From the NCBI GenBank assembly GCA_015680685.1, contig MNCI01014495.1, forward strand, positions 955,005 to 984,492: 29,488 nucleotides of DNA, read 5' to 3'. The position numbers were made by a program, and so were the translations under genes. This document shows, one piece after another, positions 22,920-29,488 of the stretch. The DNA is from Gnetum montanum (lineage: Eukaryota; Streptophyta; Gnetopsida; Gnetales; Gnetaceae). The notes under the pieces are model-generated. The model saw only the letters and a list, made by a program, of their open reading frames with translations, ran no database searches and was not told where the DNA came from. Numbering within the stretch: the first letter of the stretch is position 1; each line of letters starts with the position of its first letter.

Positions 22920-23047
22920 GACTTTATTATGGAGCTACATCGATGGGGCCCTATAGACGTAGCAAATGCTATGTTAATGCAACCTTGCTAACGAGGCAAC
23001 ATCACGTAGATGGGGTTGCATCAATGTGACACTTTGATGCTTCATCA

Positions 23048-23083
23048 TATCCCCATGATTAAATGAAAACTCATCCTCAAGTT
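23048..23083 (-). other. Polypurine tract and pre-LTR block of G3/L4
   Basis: On the minus strand it contains CTTGAGGATGAGTTTTCAT and ends CATGGGGATA next to L4. Homologous to 2144-2178, 15351-15386 and 28570-28603. Confidence 0.75.
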
Positions 23084-23094
23084 CCTTTACAAAA

Positions 23095-25882
23095 TTAGGA
23101 AGGGGATTTTCACTAAGTCTTGACATAACAAAACTAAGTGCCCGAGTATACAAATCAACACATTACAAAAATTGGTGGTGTTCATGACACAAAATTGAAG
23201 ACCATGACATGACTACTCAAAACTAGATAGCACATTCTTTGATAACATGAAGGTGGTTGAGAAGATCAAATAGTCCTAGGCACTGGAGGCTCCTAAGGTT
23301 CTAAAGAACCTTCGCTAGCTTCATGGGCACATGGTGGCTGTCCTTCTACGGCTGCTACCTTTGGTGGAAGGTGAAAGGCATCTAGTAATGCCTTCATCTT
23401 CTCTTGCTTGCTTTGAGGATCATTCATAGTCCACATAGCATCAACAATGTGGACTATAATGGGGATATCCCATGTATAGGGCATTACTAGGAATAGCTCC
23501 TTAATGTTGATGAACCAGGAAGCAAATTGTTTATATTTGATATTAAACACCTTTACTATCTTTTGTAGTTCTTAATACTCATTCATTATTTTGGCCAAAT
23601 TCTTAGTAGTAGATCTCTTATCAGTGTATTTGTCCTTGAGAACCTTGAGTTCAACTTTTTCCACCGCAAGCTTTTTCTTGATGTCCTTATGGTCCTTGAA
23701 CTCAACCTCATACAATAAGTACAAGCTAGCCACTTGCATCTCCAGTTCTAACTATGAACATCCAGCAATTAGCATAGCCAAATTCATGTACCAAAGATTA
23801 GCGAGCTCAATGTATTTAGTCATTTCCTCTATCTGCAACTCCTTTAGGTGAATTTCTACTTTATTGCACTGATCAATCCGATTAATGATGGGCTACCATA
23901 ATTCATGTCCTTGTTGGAGTTACTAGAGGGTCTCATTCACCTTTTCTTTGCCACTTGAATATGTTTCTCATTTACTTCTTTTTGTAGTCTTTGTAGTGAT
24001 TCTTGACTTTCTCAAATTTGAGAGCCTTTGATTTCTAGATGACTACCTCTATTGTAGTCTTTTGGCAAAGGGAATAGATCTTCTCAATGGAGAGGTTTCT
24101 ATTCTCAACTATTAATCTCCTTATCTCTATGTTCACCTTGGCTAATTTCTCCTACAATTAATGTATAAAGGCAATCAACTATTGTTTATGTGTATTAACA
24201 TTTCATAGGTAATGATTCTCTATGGTTAGCTGCACATTCTCTTGGCAAGTTAAATCTAAGACCTTTTGAAATTTGTGTTGGGTGGCCTCTACTAAAAATT
24301 GGTAGAACATCATCTTCTCCATCACACCCTCAACCCCTTTTATCCTAGTATGAAGTTATTCAAGAGCTTTATCTTGTGTCAATGCTAGGTTGAGAAATAT
24401 AAAGTCAAAAATTTGGGCTCTTAATTCAACAACTTCAGTAGTGAAGTGTTCATTCAGCTCCTTGGCTTTTTTGAGTTGCCCTTCTAAAATAATGTTTTTG
24501 TTCCTTACCTCTGACAACTTTGACTAGGTTGCAGTAATACTATCTAGAATATTAAAGACATCCAGAAGAAGTTGCCTAGTTACCACTAGTTGGTCCAATA
24601 GTTATTCATGTTTTGCTATGCTTAATTTTCTGCTTATGATCCCTGCAGATGTCTATGCATCTTTAAGTGCAGTGAAGTTTGGTATAGAAGCTGTAGGTGC
24701 ATTAAGTGTTTTAGAAATTCTATTAACAACCACCTATGCTATTATCTCCTACCCTTGGTGTTGCATCACCATTACTGTTACCCCATTACCTTATTCCAAA
24801 TGCACCAAGAATGTCACAGCATTCCTAAAAATCTCTAGGAGTGGTTGTTGTTCTATGAGAGATATTGCTACCTCTGTAGTGCTAGGATTTGACCTTGCAA
24901 ACAACTACATTCATTGGGCCAAGAAAATGGATCCACCACCTCCCATCAGGTTGACTATTTGGGCCACCTCCTTTAGGTGACTCATCGTTGACTAGTGCAC
25001 AAATGGGTCTCCTCCACTCATGCCTAGTTGTTACTCTTGCTTTCTCAAGAGTCATTCTCAGCACTCATGCAACTATTGGGATGTTGCAGTGATGTCTAAC
25101 ATAATTTTTTGAGTGGCAAGTGGAGGTGGTGGCTACTACTCCTCTTCTTGAATAGTTGTTGTAGGCATCTTATCCTTCATTATCTTCATCCAATTAGTAG
25201 TCAAAGCATGTCTGACAACATCATTTGTATAGCAGACTATCCCTCCCCTTCAACAAAGTTTTCTGATGAGGCATGGGAAGGGGAGTGCCTTCCTTTCATG
25301 TTCATTCTCTTTAAACTACTTCTCTATCTCCAAATAGATTAGTTATGGAAGGTTGATGAGGAGTCTCCCACTCAAAACGGCACATGCATGAGCAAAAAAA
25401 GTAGTGATCTTGCTAGGTCTTATTGTGGGGTTTAGGTGAAAGGCTGCAATCTTATAGTGAATTTTTTCTACCAGTGTGAGCATGTCATACTTCTTGCTAT
25501 TGACACTATAGCACCATTGAATCCATTTCTTTTTAATGTTGGGGTCTACCTACGTTGGAATCTCAGTGAGATTTGCCCTAATTTCTGCTAACCCAAGTGC
25601 CTCAGTGATGGCATGCACTAAGTAGGACACTGAAATGTTCTTGATTTTGATCATTGAACCAACTTGCCTATTGCTCCAAAATAGTAATGTCTCTCCCATA
25701 TACCACTCATCATTGGAAGTGATAATTAGCCATATGGGAGATTTCTTCAGTTGGTCCTGTACCTCCTTAGGTGCTTGCTCCAAAAAAGAGACAAAGTTTA
25801 ACTCCTAAAGCACTGTCTTCTAGACCTTCCTTGATCTGATTTGAGTTAGTTATGTAATGAGTTGTAGTTTTCTTGGCCGCAT
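23095..25882 (-). pseudogene. Extra ORF of family-L retrotransposon, copy G3 (5' end cut by L5)
   Basis: Third copy of the long ORF. It aligns with G2 from about residue 65, so L5 removed the first 65 or so codons. The N-terminal domain is best preserved here (25783-25550 open; SNDEWYMGETLLF, then ISVSYLVHAITEALGLAE). A further conserved part (about 25545-25300) holds HYKIAAFHLNPTIRPSKIT and LSGRLLINLP. A coiled-coil-like region follows (about 24600-23900; NLSIEKIYSLCQKTTIEV corresponds to LSMEEV of G1). The C-terminal part 23550-23293 is open (ASWFINIKELFLVM, KALLDAFHLPP). Frameshifts and stops elsewhere make it dead. The 3' limit is approximate. The N-terminal pattern resembles the plant putative-transposon-protein type domain, a memory-based guess. 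Confidence 0.78.
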
Positions 25883-25953
25883 TGATGAGGCCCCATCAAC
25901 ACATCATATTATGCGTCGACAAGGCCCTGTCGATGTAGTGTTCACTTTTTAAC

Positions 25954-25961
25954 TATAAATA
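25954..25961 (+). promoter_or_regulatory. TATA box of L5
   Basis: TATAAATA, 178 bp before the AATAAA signal. Confidence 0.6.
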
Positions 25962-26131
25962 CGTGCCTACTAGTTGCATTTATGGCATCAAGATTTTAAT
26001 AGTAGTAAAGCTCTTGCAATTTGCTCATTTGAGAGTTAGAATATTTTCCCCAAGTGCTTGCAGCAGGAGTCATAGAGTATACGGATCTTTATTCAAGCAT
26101 TGTTGTACCTGAGCACAATAGTGTGTGCGGT

Positions 26132-26137
26132 AATAAA
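26132..26137 (+). terminator. Poly(A) signal of L5
   Basis: AATAAA in the R region, conserved in position in L4 and L6. Confidence 0.5.
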
Positions 26138-26773
26138 GATGAGCTTTCTGATAAACCTTGCAACACTTTGGATAGATTAAATATTTTATTTATGCATTTA
26201 ATATTTTCAATTATTTATTAAATTTTTTCATAATTTATTAAATATTTTTAATTATTTGTTAAATGATTTTCAATAATTAAGCTAATGAAGCAATTAAGTA
26301 AGATAAGTGAGATAGATTAAACATAATGACCACTTCAAGTGTAATGTGTATTCGCTTGGTAATCCAAGTAATGTTATTACTTGGTTTGCCCAGTAGCGTA
26401 GTGCTTAGTAACCCAACAATGCATACATGGGTTTAGGATGTGTGTGGAAAGTGGGATCAAATGCTTATGTTAAGACTAGTTAGACACTAGTTAATTAGTT
26501 AATTTAAATTAGTTAATCCAATTACTTTTATCTCCCTTTGAACACTAAACCATAAAATATAAAATGATAAAAATCAGATGCCTCAATTACACTTAACCAT
26601 ACTAGTGTATGTCATAAGTGTAATTGGGAAGACAATAATTGACCTTAAGGCAAAGATTCACTTCCTAGAAGACTAGTGCACCAGAAACTACAAAGTCCAT
26701 GGAATTTGACCGAATCATGTGGGAATTCTTATGATTCATATGGTTGGGCATAGGGGTACCTCGCTACTCATCA

Positions 26774-26793
26774 TTGGCACTATTGTCAGGAAC
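26774..26793 (+). other. Primer-binding site after L5 (tRNA-Asp type)
   Basis: TTGGCACTATTGTCAGG matches the plant tRNA-Asp complement (TGGCGCCGTTGCCGGGG) except at positions that are all C-to-T or G-to-A changes. tRNA-Asp priming is known for Athila/Tat-type Ty3/gypsy elements of plants. Confidence 0.7.
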
Positions 26794-27251
26794 TTTTTTT
26801 GTTGAAACATGTGTTATCTAGCATTAGTGAATATTATTCATATCATTAGATGAACTTAAGGTCAACATCACTCTCAATGACATATAAACTACTAAGCACA
26901 CTGATAATTTTATTTTTTTTGCAAAATGTTTTCTTCTTCCCATAGACATGAAGATGTCAAACTGCTGGTCCCATAGGAGTGCAAAGTGTTATATACTCAT
27001 CTTGATTTTATGTACTAGATTTCACCTTCATCCTACATCAAGATGAATAGTTGTGATCGCGTGATATGGAGGGCAACATCATCTTGCCCCGCGATCGATC
27101 TATGCTCGGGATGCTATTTCAAACTTTTAAATAGTTGAGCATCGCAAACCTTCATAAGAAAAATAATGTAAATGGTTATGACACTTAAGACTACTATCCC
27201 ATTGAAACACAATGCAAGCAAGATTGATATCAGGAGAAGCACCATGAGGCT
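26794..27251 (+). other. Leader of the L5 element
   Basis: Untranslated-looking leader between the primer site and the gag start. It contains a pyrimidine-rich tract ending TTCTTCTTCCCATAG (to about 26946) that resembles a splice acceptor, and CpG-containing words near 27060-27110. No full-length reading frame. Confidence 0.4.
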
Positions 27252-27620
27252 ATGAAGGGGAAACATTGCACTAATCCCTTGTTCCTACTAGATCAAGATG
27301 ACAATGAGGATCCTCCCTTTCAAGGTTCTCAACATGAAGATTCTCCACCCCTTGTTATTCGTGACGACGGTGTGACCTTGAACTTGCAAGCCACTATTCA
27401 TAAATTAGGTTCAGGAAAAAGTGATAGCCAAGGTAGGGACTCAGGAAAGCATCACAATAGTAAGGCATCTAAGGATGATGGTTGTAATGAGAGAAAATGT
27501 GGTGGTGAACACCGTGGTGGTAGTGGTGGTCCACCTTCCTCTCCATCCTCTTCATTCAATTTTGAACATTCCTCTTCATAGTCTAGTTCTCATAGAAGCT
27601 GTTGTCAAAATAATTACGAT
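27252..27620 (+). pseudogene. Gag N-terminal remnant of the L5 element, cut by L6
   Basis: ATG at 27252 opens 109 codons of hydrophilic, low-complexity protein. Asp/Glu-rich sequence comes first, then a Lys/Asp/Gly stretch (KASKDDG), then a Ser/Pro run (PPSSPSSSF) and a stop at 27579. In position and composition it corresponds to the Ser-run N-terminus of the gag remnant behind L2, though identity is weak. The reading ends at 27620, where L6 is inserted, so the gag core is missing. It may be only a part of gag, or an unrelated leader ORF. Confidence 0.5.
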
Positions 27621-28303
27621 TGATGAGTGGCGAGGTACCCCTACACTCAACCATACGAAACGAGCGAAGCACGCGTGATCCGGTCGAACTCCATAGACTA
27701 AATGCCTAAACGCCCCATGGAACACTTGGGGTTAATCATTCGTTGTCTTCCCAGACTTACTTGTTGTTGTCACGGTGTATGGTTAATTAAGTCCGAGGTA
27801 TATGATTTTTTTGGTCTTTTCTGGTTTTTCTCCTATGCTAAGGGTGAAGGGTTGAGAAAGTTAACTAACTCTAACTAAGGACCTAAGTCTAAATTAACTA
27901 GCCTCAGCATCCATTCCCACTTACCGTACACACCCTAAACTATGCAACTATGGCTACCAAACGCTAATCGTTACTAGGATCACCACACGTAACACATATG
28001 CTCGAAGTGGTCATACTGAGACACCTAACTAGCCTAAATGTGATGAGCAACCAATTCCATGACTAGCCGTACACACCCATAGATGCTCGTAATCAAGTCG
28101 TACTCATCCGCATTCTAGGAGTTGAGGATGAGAGAGACTAATCATGATGAGTAGCCGATTCCTTGGTTAGCCATACACATTCGTCAATGCTCATTACCAA
28201 GTCGTACTCATGCTGTGCTAATGCATGTAATAAATAACAGGTAAGAAATGACAAATAATAAATCCTATTCCATGCACTGCAAGGTTTATCCACAAAGCTC
28301 GTC

Positions 28304-28309
28304 TTTATT
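28304..28309 (-). terminator. Poly(A) signal of L6
   Basis: Minus-strand AATAAA, about 174 bp after the TATA box. Confidence 0.5.
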
Positions 28310-28475
28310 GCTGTACACAACTTGTGTTCAAGTACAAAGCTGCTCGAATAAAGATTTGTTCACTTGGGGACTCCTACTACGGGCACATGGAAAATATTCT
28401 ATCTCTGGAGTGATCAAACTGCTAGAGTTTTCCTACTTTAAGCTTAGGATGAGAAATAAGGGGAGTGCCGCCTCT

Positions 28476-28483
28476 TATTTATA
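28476..28483 (-). promoter_or_regulatory. TATA box of L6
   Basis: Minus-strand TATAAATA, just downstream of the GATATC array. Confidence 0.6.
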
Positions 28484-28569
28484 GATTTGATGATGGACTG
28501 TGATATCGTGTACGCGATATTGCAGGGGATGACGCGATATCGTGGCCCATGCGATATCGCGTCTCATCA

Positions 28570-28603
28570 TACCCCCATGACTGAATGAAAACTCGTCCTT
28601 GAG
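28570..28603 (-). other. Polypurine tract and pre-LTR block before L6
   Basis: On the minus strand: CTCAAGGACGAGTTTTCATT, followed by a short link and CATGGGGGTA adjoining L6. It is the best-preserved copy of the block. Confidence 0.8.
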
Positions 28604-29337
28604 TTCCTTACAATAATATCGGGAAGGTATGGAATTATTGAGGGGAATGGAACTAATGGGATGACATGTGAACAAATCATTATTACAAGACTTGACAAAA
28701 CTTGTGTTCATGACAACAAAGGTGAACACCTTATTACAATGACATCAGGCCTTTGTTGGCAACTAAGAGAGAAAGAGAGATAAAAGGAAGTGTTGCTGCT
28801 GCCAACGTCAAGATTGCGTCTTTTGTTGTCCTTCGGTAAGCATACTATTGATCTTGCTCCTTGCATAGCTACTTCCAGTACTGCTCCATTCCAAGTGTTT
28901 GCTCTAGCTCTAGATCCAATCCATTTTTTATTTAATCACCATCTGCACACACAACATAGTCTTATATTAGCAAGGGTAATTGAATCATCATGTAATTGAT
29001 ACCTTGCTTTGGTGTAAACTCATTGGCTGGGTTGTGGTATGGCTGATATGGATCTGGAAATATGTTACTGATGACTACCGAAGGTGTAGGGGTTAGGAAG
29101 AAAATCAAAAATTTCGGGGCAGGGAGAAAATTGAAAAAATCAGGCCTCGTACCCCCATGACTAATCGCGAACCTCTGGTAGCGTTAGAATGGAGAAAGAA
29201 AAAGAGTAAGAAAGATAGATAAAAAGGGACAACTATGGCATCGATGAAGTGGATGTCAAGATGGAAATGAACAAAAAATAAAATTAATTGCAAAAATGTT
29301 AAGGGAAAGAATTTAATGGATGCTCCAAATAGGAATG
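28604..29337 (-). other. Internal tail of the L6 element, no clear ORF
   Basis: The first 150 bp resemble the tail between the G3 ORF and L4 (shared words TTCATGACA and ATTACAA). Beyond that I cannot align it with the C-terminal parts of G1-G3. At 29150-29174 a second copy of the polypurine-like words (TACCCCCATGACTAATCG on the plus strand) appears without an LTR end beside it. The region may be a rearranged or different variant of the element. Confidence 0.45.
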
Positions 29338-29488
29338 TTAGTGGATCCTCCCCAAAGCAGGCTCATGCCCTTAATGCCCTGACAATCCCACATTCAAAGA
29401 GTCCGTAAGCCCTGGGAATGTCATTTGGAACAAGAGTTAAAATCTTAACCATAAGAATTTACCAAAAAGAAAACAATGCATCAACCAA
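29338..29488 (+). repeat. Repeat R, copy R2 (runs off the window)
   Basis: Contains TCCTCCCCAAAGCAGGCT and CCCTTAATGCCCT in the same order and spacing as R1 at 21896, with weaker similarity for about 60 bp further. Confidence 0.65.

Larger units (their letters stand above)
22150..23047 (-). mobile_element. Family L LTR, copy L4 (3' LTR of G3)
   Basis: An 898-bp LTR in minus orientation with TGATGA/TCATCA ends. It is closely similar along its length to L5 (inverted), including CTTGCAACACTT, TTTGAGAGTTA and ACACTTAACCATA. U3 lacks the GATATC run and instead has GGCCCCATCGATGTAG-like words, also seen in L5. TATA box at 22912-22919 and AATAAA at 22736-22741 (minus strand), 178 bp apart. Confidence 0.85.
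25883..26773 (+). mobile_element. Family L LTR, copy L5 (5' LTR)
   Basis: An 891-bp LTR in plus orientation, TGATGA to TCATCA, directly followed by a primer-binding site, so it is a 5' LTR. It interrupts the G3 ORF. TATA box at 25954, AATAAA at 26132. U5 contains a perfect 9-bp palindromic stem CCAAGTAAT/ATTACTTGG (26364-26384). It is the closest relative of L4 in the window and is inverted relative to it. The predicted left target duplication is 25878-25882 (CGCAT); the partner is beyond the window. Confidence 0.85.
27621..28569 (-). mobile_element. Family L LTR, copy L6 (3' LTR)
   Basis: A 949-bp LTR in minus orientation, TGATGA to TCATCA, preceded (on its own strand) by the polypurine block at 28570-28603. 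U3 has an ordered run of GATATC/GATATT palindromes at 28502, 28516, 28536 and 28553, several extended to GCGATATCGC, better preserved than in other copies. TATA box 28476-28483, AATAAA 28304-28309 (minus strand). It keeps more CpG than L1-L5 and may be the youngest L copy. Predicted flanking duplication at 27616-27620 is ACGAT. Confidence 0.85.

Noticed and set aside
24618-24980. 120-codon plus-strand open frame
   Set aside because: It is antisense to the coiled-coil part of G3; absence of stops follows from the composition of the opposite strand.
25877-25882. ATG at 25882 as the true start of the G3 ORF
   Set aside because: Alignment with G2 shows it corresponds to about residue 65; the real start was cut off by L5, and the ATG at the junction is chance.
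22150-26773. L4 and L5 as the LTR pair of one element
   Set aside because: They are in opposite orientation, and L5 is followed by its own primer-binding site on the outer side.

Overview
The window looks like intergenic, repeat-dense plant nuclear DNA, most likely from a very large genome such as a gymnosperm's. That placement is inference, not a species call. I see no intact host gene, no tRNA or rRNA gene, and nothing bacterial. The sequence is AT-rich. Almost everything recognisable is a decayed retrotransposon with many in-frame stops, and most of those stops can be explained by C-to-T change.

The dominant component is one LTR family, called family L here. Its LTRs are about 0.85-0.99 kb, have TGATGA...TCATCA ends, and share a TATA box, an R/U5 region and a primer-binding site of tRNA-Asp type. 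Six copies are visible: L1 2179-3049 (+), L2 6771-7757 (-), L3 14498-15350 (-), L4 22150-23047 (-), L5 25883-26773 (+) and L6 27621-28569 (-). L2 and L5 are 5' LTRs, followed by a primer-binding site and gag remnants. L1, L3, L4 and L6 are 3' LTRs, each preceded by a conserved polypurine block. Before L1, L3 and L4 lies a long ORF that is neither gag nor pol (copies G1, G2, G3). Together these suggest a large Ty3/gypsy-type element with the order LTR - PBS - gag - (pol, not seen here) - extra ORF - PPT - LTR. The extra ORF is about 940 codons. It has an N-terminal globular domain, a Gln/Pro-rich linker, a second conserved block, a long coiled-coil-like region and a conserved C-terminal tail.

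A second LTR family, X, is nested in family L. X2 (18435-21179) is a 2.7-kb solo LTR with TGTTGG...CCAACA ends and a perfect 5-bp target duplication (CTAAG); it lies just upstream of G2. X1 (1-104) is the last 104 bp of another copy that cut G1.

Layout: X1 end, G1, L1 (0-3 kb); unassigned AT-rich DNA (3-4.1 kb); gag remnant and L2 (4.1-7.8 kb); unassigned degenerate DNA (7.8-12 kb); hairpins and a LINE ORF2 C-terminal remnant (12-14 kb); L3, G2, X2 (14.5-21.2 kb); a small unknown repeat R, L4, G3 (21.9-25.9 kb); L5 with leader and gag start, broken by L6 (25.9-28.6 kb); remnant tail and another R copy (28.6-29.5 kb). The nesting order inferred is: L5 into G3, the L6-bearing element into the L5 element, X1 into G1, and X2 upstream of G2.
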